Both the position numbers and the translations under genes were made by a program. The notes under the pieces were generated by a model. That model saw only the letters and a list, made by a program, of their open reading frames with translations, was not told the DNA's origin and ran no database searches. Positions 55,785 through 64,000 of a stretch of 64,000 nt of DNA are shown in pieces (position 1 is the stretch's first letter; each line of letters begins with the position of its first letter). This DNA is from Aestuariivita sp. (GTDB lineage Bacteria; Pseudomonadota; Alphaproteobacteria; Rhodobacterales; Rhodobacteraceae), in NCBI GenBank assembly GCA_018401465.1, contig JAGYKE010000005.1:744001-808000 (forward strand), read 5' to 3'.

Positions 55785-57286
55785 GCCGCCGCCTCGACCA
55801 ATGCCCCGCTCACCACAAGGGCGCGGGCGGCCTCGATATCCGGCGCGAGATAGCGGTCGGGCCCAAGCGTGGGCACATCTTCGCGCAGCCGCGCCACCAC
55901 CCGCTGCAGCGGCGGCGATGTCAGCAGCGGCGCGCGCGCCTCGATCCCCTGCCCGGCGCACAGCGCCTCGACCGCGAGGATCACCGACAGGTTGTCGGCC
56001 ATCCGCGCGAGGCGATAGGCCCCATGCGCGGCCATGCTCACGTGATCTTCCTGATTGGCAGATGTCGGCGTCGAATCCGTCACGCAGGGGTTCGCGAGGT
56101 GCTTGTTCTCGCTCATCAACGCGGCGGTCGTCACCTCGGCGATCATAAAGCCGGAATTCAGCCCCGGACCGGGTGTCAGGAACGGCGGCAGGTCATGGCT
56201 CAGCGTCGGGTCCACCATCAGCGCCACACGCCGCTGCGCGATGGCGCCGATTTCCGCCAGCGCCAGCGCGATCTGGTCGGCGGCGAACCCCACGGGTTCG
56301 GCGTGGAAGTTGCCGCCCGACACGATCTGCCCGCTCTCGACCAGCACCAGGGGGTTGTCGGTGACCGCGTTCGCCTCGATCTCCAGCGTGCGGCCCGCCA
56401 TGCGGATCACATCCCAGGCCGCGCCCACGACCTGCGGCTGGCAGCGGATGCAATAGGGGTCCTGCACCCGCGTATCACCGTCGCGGTGGCTCTCGCGGAT
56501 GGCCGAGCCTTCCATCAACGCGCGCATGCGCGCGGCAACCGCGATCTGGCCGGGATGGCCGCGCAGGGCGTGGATTTCCGCCAGAAGCGGTGCGGTCGAC
56601 CCCATGATCGCATCCGTCGACAGGGCCGAGATCACGATGGAATTGGCGACCAGATCCTCGGCCCGGAAATAGCCCGCCAAGGCACAGGCGGTCGAAAACT
56701 GGGTCCCGTTGATCAGCGCAAGCCCCTCCTTCGGGCCCAGCACGACAGGTGAAAGCCCCGCCCGCGCCAGCGCGTGCGCACCGGGCATGGTTTCCCCGCC
56801 CAGAACCGCCGCGCCCTCGCCGATCATCACGGCGGTCATGTGGGCCAGCGGCGCCAGATCGCCCGACGCGCCCACCGATCCCTGATGCGGGACAACCGGG
56901 GTCACACCCGCCGCAAGCATGTCCTGCAACAGCGCACAGATCTCCCAGCGCACGCCCGACGCGCCGCGCCCCAGCGACATCAGCTTCAGCACCATCATCA
57001 GCCGCGTCAGGTCTTCGGCCAGCGGCGCACCCACGCCGCAGCAATGCGACAGGATCAGGTTGCGCTGCAGCTGCGCGGTGTCCTGCGCGGCGATCTTGCG
57101 GCTGGCCAGCTTGCCGAAGCCCGTGTTCACGCCATAGACCGCCTCGCCCCCTTGCGCGGCCTGCGCCACCAGCGCCGCGGCGCGGTCGATCCCGGCGCGC
57201 GCGGCGGGGTCGAGCCGGGGCGACAGGCCCTGCGCCCGGATCGCGCGCAGATCGTCGAGCGTGACGGCACCGGGGGTCAGGATCAT
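55781..57286 (-). CDS. hutH: Histidine ammonia-lyase
   Basis: This 501-residue enzyme deaminates histidine to urocanate. The MIO-forming triad lies in [20 protein letters not shown] (Ala-Ser-Gly). The start [19 protein letters not shown] and later [40 protein letters not shown] and [20 protein letters not shown] match the family. The length is standard, and the ATG overlaps the hutI stop. Confidence 0.97.
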   Translation of the reverse strand: MILTPGAVTLDDLRAIRAQGLSPRLDPAARAGIDRAAALVAQAAQGGEAVYGVNTGFGKLASRKIAAQDTAQLQRNLILSHCCGVGAPLAEDLTRLMMVLKLMSLGRGASGVRWEICALLQDMLAAGVTPVVPHQGSVGASGDLAPLAHMTAVMIGEGAAVLGGETMPGAHALARAGLSPVVLGPKEGLALINGTQFSTACALAGYFRAEDLVANSIVISALSTDAIMGSTAPLLAEIHALRGHPGQIAVAARMRALMEGSAIRESHRDGDTRVQDPYCIRCQPQVVGAAWDVIRMAGRTLEIEANAVTDNPLVLVESGQIVSGGNFHAEPVGFAADQIALALAEIGAIAQRRVALMVDPTLSHDLPPFLTPGPGLNSGFMIAEVTTAALMSENKHLANPCVTDSTPTSANQEDHVSMAAHGAYRLARMADNLSVILAVEALCAGQGIEARAPLLTSPPLQRVVARLREDVPTLGPDRYLAPDIEAARALVVSGALVEAAA

Positions 57287-58467
57287 AGGGCACCTCCGAA
57301 GATCCGCTGATGAAGCGGGTTAAAGCCGATGCGATAGGCCAGCTCGGCCGGAGCCTCGACATCCCAGATGGCCAGGTCTGCGCGCATCCCCGGTGCGATC
57401 ACGCCCCGGTCGCTCAGGCCCAGCGCGCGGGCGGCATGCGCCGTGACACCCATCAGCGCCTCGGCCGGGGTCAGGCCGAAGAGCGTGCAGCCCATGTTCA
57501 TGGCCAGAAGGAGGGAGGTCAGCGGCGACGATCCCGGGTTGCAGTCGGTCGCCAGCGCCATCGGCACGCCGTGGTCGCGGAAGGCCCGCACCGGCGGGGC
57601 CTGCCGTTCGCGCAGGGTATAGAAAGCGCCGGGCAGCAGAACGGCCACGGTCCCAGCCGCCGCCAGCGCGCGGACATCGTCTTCGGTCGCGTATTCGACG
57701 TGATCGGCAGACAGCGCACCATAGCGCGCGGCCAGCGCCGTGCCGCCCAGATGCGACAGCTGTTCCGCATGGAGCTTCACGGGAAGCCCCAGCGCCTGCG
57801 CGCGGTCGAAGACGCGGGCGATCTGGGCGGGGGAAAAGGCGATCCCTTCGCAGAACCCATCCACGGCATCGACCAACCCCTCGGCCTGCGCGGCGTCGAG
57901 TGTGGGAAGGCAGACCTCGTCCAGATAGGCATCCGCGCGGCCAGCATATTCGGGCGGCACGGCATGGGCGCCCAGATAGGTTGTCTTCACCGCAACGGCG
58001 CGGCGTTCGCCCAGCGCGCGCGCCGCGCGCAGCATCGCCAGTTCGCTGTCGCGCTCAAGCCCATAACCCGACTTGATCTCAACCGTGGTCACGCCCTCGG
58101 CGATCAGCGCATCCAGCCGCGGCAGCGCCTGATCGGTGAGCGCATCTGCGCCCAGCGCCCGCGTGGCGCGCATGGTCGACACGATCCCGCCGCCGGCCTT
58201 GGCGATATCCGCATAACTCGCCCCGTTCAGACGCGCCTCGAACTCGCCCGCGCGGTTGCCGCCGAAGACCAGATGCGTGTGGCAGTCGATCAGCCCGGGT
58301 GTCACCAGACGCCCCTCCAGATCATGGTGCGGCAGCCCGGAATGGGCCGCAGGCAGGTCGTGCCCGACATGGGCGATGCGGTCACCGTTCACCACGATCA
58401 CGCCGCGGTCGATCAAGGGGCCGCCGGTCATCGGGGCGATGCGCGCATCGGTAAGGACGAAGGACAT
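57283..58467 (-). CDS. hutI: Imidazolonepropionase
   Basis: This 394-residue amidohydrolase opens the imidazolone ring to give formimidoylglutamate. Metal-binding sequences are [20 protein letters not shown] and [20 protein letters not shown], followed by [20 protein letters not shown]. The ATG at 58467 ([16 protein letters not shown]) matches the family start. It is the first gene of the leftward hut operon, right at the operator region. Confidence 0.96.
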   Translation of the reverse strand: MSFVLTDARIAPMTGGPLIDRGVIVVNGDRIAHVGHDLPAAHSGLPHHDLEGRLVTPGLIDCHTHLVFGGNRAGEFEARLNGASYADIAKAGGGIVSTMRATRALGADALTDQALPRLDALIAEGVTTVEIKSGYGLERDSELAMLRAARALGERRAVAVKTTYLGAHAVPPEYAGRADAYLDEVCLPTLDAAQAEGLVDAVDGFCEGIAFSPAQIARVFDRAQALGLPVKLHAEQLSHLGGTALAARYGALSADHVEYATEDDVRALAAAGTVAVLLPGAFYTLRERQAPPVRAFRDHGVPMALATDCNPGSSPLTSLLLAMNMGCTLFGLTPAEALMGVTAHAARALGLSDRGVIAPGMRADLAIWDVEAPAELAYRIGFNPLHQRIFGGAL

Positions 58468-58538
58468 GGGCTTGACCCGGCTTATGTCTGCGGTATTTCT
58501 ATTATGTATAGACATATTAAAAACCGAGTCGCAAGCCC
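58468..58538. promoter_or_regulatory. hutI-hutF divergent promoter/operator (probable HutC site)
   Basis: This short gap is strikingly AT-rich within GC-rich DNA. It contains the near-palindrome TATGTATAGACATA at 58503-58516 and a further ATGTCT half-site at 58484-58489. HutC-type GntR repressors bind TGTATAnACA-like palindromes and are released by urocanate. The position between two divergent hut operons and the hutC gene nearby support this reading. A TTGACC at 58472-58477 may be a -35 box for hutF, but the -10 box is uncertain. Confidence 0.65.
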
Positions 58539-59894
58539 ATGCAGATTCTGACCGCCCGGACCGCCCTTCTGCCCGATGGCTGGGCCAATGATGTCGCCAT
58601 CACCCTCGACGATGCGGGCCGCATCGCGCAGGTGACGCAAGGCGCGGGCGCGGCAACGCACGACATCCTGCTGCCCGCCCCGGCGAACCTGCACTCGCAC
58701 ACCTTCCAGCGCGCCATGGCGGGCCTGACCGAACGGCGCGGCCCGGATGCGGCCGACAGTTTCTGGACATGGCGGCGGCTGATGTTCCGCTTTCTCGACC
58801 AGCTCACCCCCGACGACATCGAAGCCATCGCCGCCTTCGCCTTCGCCGAGATGCTGGAAGCGGGCTTCGCCCGGGTTGCCGAATTCCACTACCTTCATCA
58901 CGCCCCGGGCGGCGTGCCCTATGCCGATCCGGCCGAAACGGGCGCGCGCATCGCCGCGGCGGCGCTTGATGCCGGGATCGGGCTGACGCTGCTGCCGGTG
59001 CTTTATTCGCAGGGCGGTGTGGACGGACGCGCGCTCGCCCCCGGTCAGGTGCGCTTCGGCTGCGATATCGACGCCTTCGCGGCGCTGATGCAGGGCGCGG
59101 AGCGCATCATGGCGGGCCTGCCTGCCGATTGCGGGCTGGGCGCGGCGCCGCATTCTCTCCGCGCGGTGCGTCCCGCCGATCTGGGCGCGGTCGCCGCGCT
59201 GACCGACGGGCCGCTGCACATGCATCTGGCCGAACAGGTGCCCGAGGTCGAAGAAGTTCAAACCGCCTACGGCGCGCGCCCGGTGGACTGGGCGCTGGCC
59301 AACATGGACCTCGGCCCCCGCTGGTGCCTGATCCACTGCACCCAGATGACGGCGGCCGAGACGCGCGCGCTGGCGGCCACCGGCGCGGTGGCGGGGCTCT
59401 GCCCGGAAACCGAAGCCTCGCTCGGCGACGGGATCTTCCCGGCAGAAGGCTGGGTCGCGGCGGGCGGCCGTTTCGGGCTGGGCACCGACAGCAACATCCG
59501 CATCAGCCTTGCCGGGGAAATGCGGATGCTCGAATACGCCCAGCGCCTGCAATCGCGCCGCCGCGCGGTGCTGGCCGATCCTGCCCGGTCGACCGCGCGG
59601 CGCATCCTTGACGCGGCGCTGGCCGGGGGCGCGCAGGCGACCGCCCAGCCGACGGGCGCCATTGTGCCGGGGCATTGGGCGGACCTGATCGCGCTGGACG
59701 GCGCGCATCCCGACCTGGTCGCCGCCACCGGCGACACGATCCTCGACGCCTTCGCCTTCGCCCGCGCCGAGGCCGCGATCACAGATGTCTGGAGCGCGGG
59801 CCGCCACGTGGTGCGCGGCGGCCGCCACATGGCCCGTGACAGGATCACCGCGCGCTACCGCGCCACGATGCGCCGCCTGACGGACCGTCTGTGA
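58539..59894 (+). CDS. hutF: Formimidoylglutamate deiminase
   Basis: This 451-residue amidohydrolase turns formimidoylglutamate into N-formylglutamate. The zinc-site pattern [20 protein letters not shown] is near the start, with [40 protein letters not shown] and [20 protein letters not shown] following. The ATG at 58539 lies just after the operator region. It starts the rightward hut operon, with hutC overlapping its stop. Confidence 0.95.
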   Translation: MQILTARTALLPDGWANDVAITLDDAGRIAQVTQGAGAATHDILLPAPANLHSHTFQRAMAGLTERRGPDAADSFWTWRRLMFRFLDQLTPDDIEAIAAFAFAEMLEAGFARVAEFHYLHHAPGGVPYADPAETGARIAAAALDAGIGLTLLPVLYSQGGVDGRALAPGQVRFGCDIDAFAALMQGAERIMAGLPADCGLGAAPHSLRAVRPADLGAVAALTDGPLHMHLAEQVPEVEEVQTAYGARPVDWALANMDLGPRWCLIHCTQMTAAETRALAATGAVAGLCPETEASLGDGIFPAEGWVAAGGRFGLGTDSNIRISLAGEMRMLEYAQRLQSRRRAVLADPARSTARRILDAALAGGAQATAQPTGAIVPGHWADLIALDGAHPDLVAATGDTILDAFAFARAEAAITDVWSAGRHVVRGGRHMARDRITARYRATMRRLTDRL

Positions 59895-60580
59895 TGGGCT
59901 GGCACGAGGTTCAGGCCGAAGCGCTGCGCCGCATCCAGACGCGCGAATGGCCCCCGGGGGCGCTGATCCCGCCAGAGGCCGATCTGGCGCGCGAACTCGG
60001 CTGCGCGCGCGCCACGGTGAACCGGGCGCTGCAGGCACTGGCCGAAGACGGCTGGATCGAACGCCGCCGCCGCGCGGGCAGCCGCGTCGCACCGGCACCG
60101 GAACGACGCGCGCAGGTGTCCATCCCACTGATCCGCAAGGACATCGCGGCGCGCGGCATGGTGGCGGGGCACCGCATCCTGTCCCACGGGCCCGAAGACA
60201 TGCCCCCGACGCAACGCCTCGTGCTGAACCTTGGCGACGGGGCGGCGACGTGGCGGACGCGCACCCTCTACCTTGCCGATGACCGCCCCTTCGCGGTCGA
60301 GGACCGCTGGGTGAACATCGGCGCGGCGCCAGGCTATGCCGAGGCGGAGCTCGCCAATGTCAGCCCGAACGAATGGCTGGTGATGCATGCGCCCTTCGCG
60401 CATGGCACGCTCGACTATTCCGCCGACGCAGCGTCGCGGGCCGAAGCGCAGGCGCTGGCGCTGCCCGAAGGATCGCCCGTTCTGGTGATGGAGCGGACAA
60501 CCTTCGCGCCGGGTGACGCCGCGGTGACGCAGGTGCGGCTGGTCTATCCGCCGACGCATCGCCTGCGGCTGTCGATCTGA
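59894..60580 (+). CDS. hutC: Histidine utilization repressor HutC (GntR family)
   Basis: This 228-residue regulator has an N-terminal winged helix (WPPGALIPPEADLARELGCA followed by RATVNRALQALAEDGWIER) and a UTRA effector domain (PPTQRLVLNLGDGAATWRTR, then MHAPFAHGTLDYSADAASRA). HutC proteins repress hut genes and respond to urocanate. The ATG at 59894 overlaps the hutF stop (TGATG); a GTG one codon upstream is possible. Its likely target is the nearby divergent operator. Confidence 0.92.
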   Translation: MGWHEVQAEALRRIQTREWPPGALIPPEADLARELGCARATVNRALQALAEDGWIERRRRAGSRVAPAPERRAQVSIPLIRKDIAARGMVAGHRILSHGPEDMPPTQRLVLNLGDGAATWRTRTLYLADDRPFAVEDRWVNIGAAPGYAEAELANVSPNEWLVMHAPFAHGTLDYSADAASRAEAQALALPEGSPVLVMERTTFAPGDAAVTQVRLVYPPTHRLRLSI

Positions 60581-60644
60581 GCGCGCCCGCTTGACACCGC
60601 CGCGCGGCTCGGGCCCCTTCTCTCGCAAAGCGAAGGAAAGCCCC

Positions 60645-61877
60645 ATGACCCGTTTCGACGCCGAACTGACCGACCGGCTGGTGCGCTACTGCGCCATCGA
60701 CACCCAATCCGACATGGACAGCCCCACCGGGCCGTCAACCGCCTGCCAGCACGACCTTCTCGACCTGCTGGCGCGGGAACTGGCCGACATGGGCGCGACG
60801 GATGTGACCAAGACGGACTATGCCACGGTGATCGCCACGATCCCCGGCACTGTCGCGGGCCCCACCATCGGCTTTCTCGCCCATGTCGACACGGCGCCGC
60901 AGTTCAACGCGGCCGGCGTTAAGCCCCGGGTGATCCGGGGCTATAACGGTGGCGTCATCACCTACCCGGACGACCCCGATCTGGTGCTGTCGCCGGACGA
61001 CTTCCCCTATCTCGCCGGCAAGGTAGGCGACGACATCGTCACGGCGTCGGGGCTGACGCTGCTTGGGGCCGACGACAAGGCGGGCGTGGCCATCGTCATG
61101 ACCGCCGCGCGGCACCTGCTGGAAAACCCCGGTATCCCCCGCCCCACGATCCGCATCGCCTTCACCCCGGACGAGGAAATCGGCCGCGGCGTGGACCCGC
61201 GCCTGCCGAAGGACCTTGGCGTCGATTTCGCCTATACCTTCGACGGCGGCGATCTGGGCGAGATCACATACGAGACCTTCTCGGCCGATTTCGCGACGGT
61301 CACGATCACGGGCGTGTCGATCCATCCCGGCTGGGCCAAGGGCAAGCTGGTGAACGCCATCCATCTGGCGTCAAAGATCGTCGACACACTGCCGCAGGCC
61401 ACCCAGACGCCCGAGACGACCGAGGGGCGCGAAGGCTTCATCCACGCCGTCGACATGAAGGGCAGCGCCGACACGATGGTGGTGCGCTTCATCCTGCGCG
61501 ATTTCGAACGCGACGGGCTTGAGGCGAAAGGCGCGCTCCTGCGGCAGGTCTGCGACGCCATCGCCGCCACCGAACCCCGCGCCCGCATCACCTGCGACAT
61601 CACCCCGCAATACCGCAACATGCGCTACTGGCTCGAGAATGACATGACGCCCGTCGATCTGGCACGCCGGGCGCTGGCCGATCTGGGGATCGCCGAACTC
61701 GCGACCCCGATCCGCGGCGGCACGGACGGGTCGCGGCTCACCGAACTGGGCGTGCCCTGCCCCAACCTCTTCACCGGCATGCAAAACGTGCACGGGCCCC
61801 TCGAATGGGTGTCGGTGCGGGACATGGAACAGGCGACCGCGCTTTGCCTGCGGATCGCCGAACGGGCCGCGGACTGA
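60645..61877 (+). CDS. pepT: Peptidase T (tripeptidase)
   Basis: This M20-family aminotripeptidase has 410 residues. Metal and catalytic motifs are GFLAHVDTAPQFNAAGVKPR, LLGADDKAGVAIVMTAARHL and IAFTPDEEIGRGVDPRLPKD. YTFDGGDLGEITYETFSAD and PNLFTGMQNVHGPLEWVSVR follow. It starts with ATG at 60645 after an AAGGAAAG site. It follows hutC, but the 64-bp gap and its general function leave its membership of the hut operon open. Confidence 0.95.
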   Translation: MTRFDAELTDRLVRYCAIDTQSDMDSPTGPSTACQHDLLDLLARELADMGATDVTKTDYATVIATIPGTVAGPTIGFLAHVDTAPQFNAAGVKPRVIRGYNGGVITYPDDPDLVLSPDDFPYLAGKVGDDIVTASGLTLLGADDKAGVAIVMTAARHLLENPGIPRPTIRIAFTPDEEIGRGVDPRLPKDLGVDFAYTFDGGDLGEITYETFSADFATVTITGVSIHPGWAKGKLVNAIHLASKIVDTLPQATQTPETTEGREGFIHAVDMKGSADTMVVRFILRDFERDGLEAKGALLRQVCDAIAATEPRARITCDITPQYRNMRYWLENDMTPVDLARRALADLGIAELATPIRGGTDGSRLTELGVPCPNLFTGMQNVHGPLEWVSVRDMEQATALCLRIAERAAD

Positions 61878-61880
61878 GCG

Positions 61881-64000
61881 TCAGCCCTGCGGCTGCGCCT
61901 GCCCGCGCAGCCACTCCATCACCGCATCGCGCACTGACTGGTCGCCCCGGTCGCGGGCGGCCTCGATCACCGCGCGCACCTCGTCGAGGTTCGACCGCCG
62001 CAACAGGCTTTTCACCGGCCCGATCGACGCGGGCCGCATCGACAGCGCCCGGAACCCGATGGCGGCCAGGCACAGCGCCTCGACAGGGCGGCCCGCATCC
62101 TCGCCACAGAAACTGAGCGGCGTGCCCGCATCTGCGCAACGCTGGATGATGGTTTCAAGGAAGGTCAGGAAACTGACGTTCAGCACGTCATAGCGGCGGC
62201 GCACCAATTCGTTTTCGCGGTCGGCCGCGAAGAAGAACTGCTTGAGATCGTTGCCGCCGATCGACAGGAAGTCGACCTCCCGGAAGAACGTCTGCGGCGC
62301 GAAGGCAAGGCTCGGCGTCTCGAGCATCGCGCCGATCTCGAGCGTTTCCGGCAGCGGATGGCCCAGTTTCTGTTCGCCCTGAATGGCCTTCTCCACCTCG
62401 ACGCGCGCGGCGTGGTATTCATCGGCCTGCGCCACGAAGGGGAACATGATGGTCAAGGGCCGCCCGGCCGCCGCCCGGATCAGCGCCTGCACCTGCATCC
62501 GCAGCACGCCGGGTTTATCAAGCCCCACCCGGATCGCGCGCCAGCCCAGCGCGGGGTTCGGCTCGTTCACCGCCTTCATGTAGGGCAGCACCTTGTCCGA
62601 CCCGATGTCGAGCGTGCGGAACACCACCCGCCTGCCCTGCGCCGCGTCCAGCACCCGCGAATAGATCGAGGCAAGCTCGGTTCGCCGGGGCATCTGGTTG
62701 CGCACGAGGAACTGAAGCTCGGTCCGGAACAGGCCCACGCCTTCGGCCCCGGAACTGGCCAGCGACGGCAGATCGGCCATGAGGCCCGCATTCATGTGCA
62801 GCGCGATCACCTTGCCGCAGGGTGTCTCGGCCGGCTTGTCGCGCAACTCGGCATAGCGTTCGAGCGCCTTGGCCTGCATCGCGATCTTTTCGCGGAAGGC
62901 GCCGGCCACGGTATCCTCGGCGCGCAGATGGACGACGCCCTGATCGCCGTCCACCATGATGTGATCGCCGTTTAGCGCCTCGGTCGTGATGCGCGTGGCT
63001 TGCACCACCAGCGGAATGGCCAGCGCACGGGCCACGATGGCGGCATGACTGCCGACCGACCCGTCCTCGAGCACGATACCGCGCAGCTTGCGCCCGTAAT
63101 CCAGCAATTCTCCGGGTCCGATATTGCGCGCGATCAGGATCGGGTTGTCCGGCATGACCGCGCCTGTATCGCGGCCCTGCCCCGTCAGGATTCGCAAAAG
63201 TCGGTTCGACAGGTCATCGAGATCGCTCAGCCGGTCACGCAGATAGGCGTCCTGCGCCTGTTCCATCCGCGTCCGCGCCAACGATTGTTCCTTTTCGACC
63301 GCAGCCTCGGCGGACAGGCCGCTCGCGATGTCGGCCTCCATCCGACGCATCCAGCCCTTGGAATTGGCGAACATCCGGTAGGTCTCGAGAACCTGCTGCT
63401 GTTCTTTGTCGCCGCTTGCCGACATCTCGAGCAGCTTTTCCACGCCGACGCGCAGGTCTTCGACCGCCGCATTCAGACGTTCCAGTTCCTTGTTGGGATC
63501 GTCGGCGATGGGGTTGGTGACAACGACGCGCGGGTCATGCAGCCAGACATGGCCCTCGGCCGACCCTTCCTGCGCCGACAGGCCCCGGATCAGCACCGAT
63601 TGCTGGTGGCGTGCCTTGAGAGCGGCCCCTTCGCCCACGAAGGCACCCAGTTCCGTCATCTCGGCCAGAACCATGGCCACGACTTCGAGCGCATAGACCT
63701 CGTCCGCGGAATAGTCGCGCTTGTCCTTCGACTGCACGACCAGCACGCCCAGCTTTTCGCCCAGACGCTGGATCGGAATGCCCAGGAACGAGGAATAGAT
63801 TTCCTCGCCCGTCTCGGGCATGTAGCGGAACCCCTTCATCGACGGCGCGTCGGGGGTGTTGATCACGTCGCCCCGCCGTGCGACGCGCCCCACAAGGCCT
63901 TCGCCCAGCCGCATGCGGGTCTGGTGCACCGCCTCCTTCTTCAGCCCCTCGGAGGCGCAGAGTTCGAGCGTGTCCTCGTCGCGGAAGAGATAGATGGAAC
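61881..64000 (-). CDS. ptsP: Nitrogen-PTS phosphoenolpyruvate-protein phosphotransferase PtsP (partial)
   Basis: The gene runs off the right window edge, so its N-terminus is missing here. The visible part begins within a GAF domain (SIYLFRDEDTLELCASEGLK onward), followed by the enzyme I region. The active His is in DGSVGSHAAIVARALAIPLV, and then come GAEGVGLFRTELQFLVRNQM, VRMQVQALIRAA-type barrel segments, FLSIGGNDLKQFFFAADREN and GTPLSFCGEDAGRPVEALCL. It starts the PtsP-NPr-IIA phosphorelay, linked to nitrogen and potassium regulation. The stop is at 61881, convergent with pepT. Confidence 0.95.
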   Translation of the reverse strand, partial: SIYLFRDEDTLELCASEGLKKEAVHQTRMRLGEGLVGRVARRGDVINTPDAPSMKGFRYMPETGEEIYSSFLGIPIQRLGEKLGVLVVQSKDKRDYSADEVYALEVVAMVLAEMTELGAFVGEGAALKARHQQSVLIRGLSAQEGSAEGHVWLHDPRVVVTNPIADDPNKELERLNAAVEDLRVGVEKLLEMSASGDKEQQQVLETYRMFANSKGWMRRMEADIASGLSAEAAVEKEQSLARTRMEQAQDAYLRDRLSDLDDLSNRLLRILTGQGRDTGAVMPDNPILIARNIGPGELLDYGRKLRGIVLEDGSVGSHAAIVARALAIPLVVQATRITTEALNGDHIMVDGDQGVVHLRAEDTVAGAFREKIAMQAKALERYAELRDKPAETPCGKVIALHMNAGLMADLPSLASSGAEGVGLFRTELQFLVRNQMPRRTELASIYSRVLDAAQGRRVVFRTLDIGSDKVLPYMKAVNEPNPALGWRAIRVGLDKPGVLRMQVQALIRAAAGRPLTIMFPFVAQADEYHAARVEVEKAIQGEQKLGHPLPETLEIGAMLETPSLAFAPQTFFREVDFLSIGGNDLKQFFFAADRENELVRRRYDVLNVSFLTFLETIIQRCADAGTPLSFCGEDAGRPVEALCLAAIGFRALSMRPASIGPVKSLLRRSNLDEVRAVIEAARDRGDQSVRDAVMEWLRGQAQPQG

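Noticed and set aside
1-64000. CRISPR arrays or tandem spacer-like repeats
   Set aside because: No regularly spaced direct repeats were seen anywhere in the window.
1-64000. rRNA operon or further tRNAs
   Set aside because: Only the tRNA-Cys at 49077-49150 shows a complete cloverleaf; no rRNA sequence was recognised.

Overview
The window joins two very different kinds of DNA. From about 15.8 kb to the right end it is a GC-rich chromosome of the Rhodobacterales type (Alphaproteobacteria). Support comes from the gene orders ruvC-ruvA-ruvB, argF-argD-efp and PIMT-tolC-DUF2497, a DUF1127 protein, phosphatidylcholine synthase, and a nitrogen-PTS enzyme I (ptsP). The species cannot be named from the sequence alone.

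From 1 to about 15.8 kb the window is an accessory island. Positions 1-9 kb hold an orphan gene, a complete IS3-family element (1089-2353, 25-bp inverted repeats, TTTG duplication), a decayed IS481-type transposase, a complete IS5/IS427 element (3077-3908), and a three-gene operon. That operon encodes an Hsp70-like ATPase, a GrpE-like small protein and a membrane-anchored partner whose N-terminus has probably been replaced. Two small HD-domain (alarmone-hydrolase type) genes follow at 9.3-10.5 kb. Positions 10.5-15.5 kb are visibly AT-rich and read as the backbone of a mobilizable plasmid: an acidic protein, mobC, a relaxase with an overlapping gene nested inside it, a leader-peptide ORF overlapping the start of a primase-type replication gene, and a broken H-NS-like gene. 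The right junction falls inside the first codons of ybgC, the thioesterase gene that normally links ruvB to tolQRAB.

The chromosomal part carries: Holliday-junction processing (ruvCAB); prmA with two exporters; priA; a transaldolase-like gene; DUF484-xerC; phosphatidylcholine synthase; a Gre-like factor; ileS; a YcjX/YcjF pair; truA; a coupled trio (M19 dipeptidase, unknown 549-residue protein, DUF3726); arginine synthesis (argF, argD); efp; cobQ; a PopZ/DUF2497-like protein; tolC; a PIMT-like methyltransferase; and tRNA-Cys. The right end is catabolic. Genes for a mandelate-racemase-type enolase, a GMC oxidoreductase and a flavin reductase lie next to a complete histidine-utilization locus. 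In that locus hutI-H-G-U run one way with four-base overlaps, and hutF-hutC run the other way from an AT-rich operator region. pepT and the truncated ptsP close the window.

The most notable observations are the chaperone operon, the plasmid-like module with its nested mob gene and rep leader peptide, the truncation of ybgC, an IS5 insertion placed exactly on the stop codon of the Hsp70 gene, and two perfect palindromes inside the reading frame of ileS.
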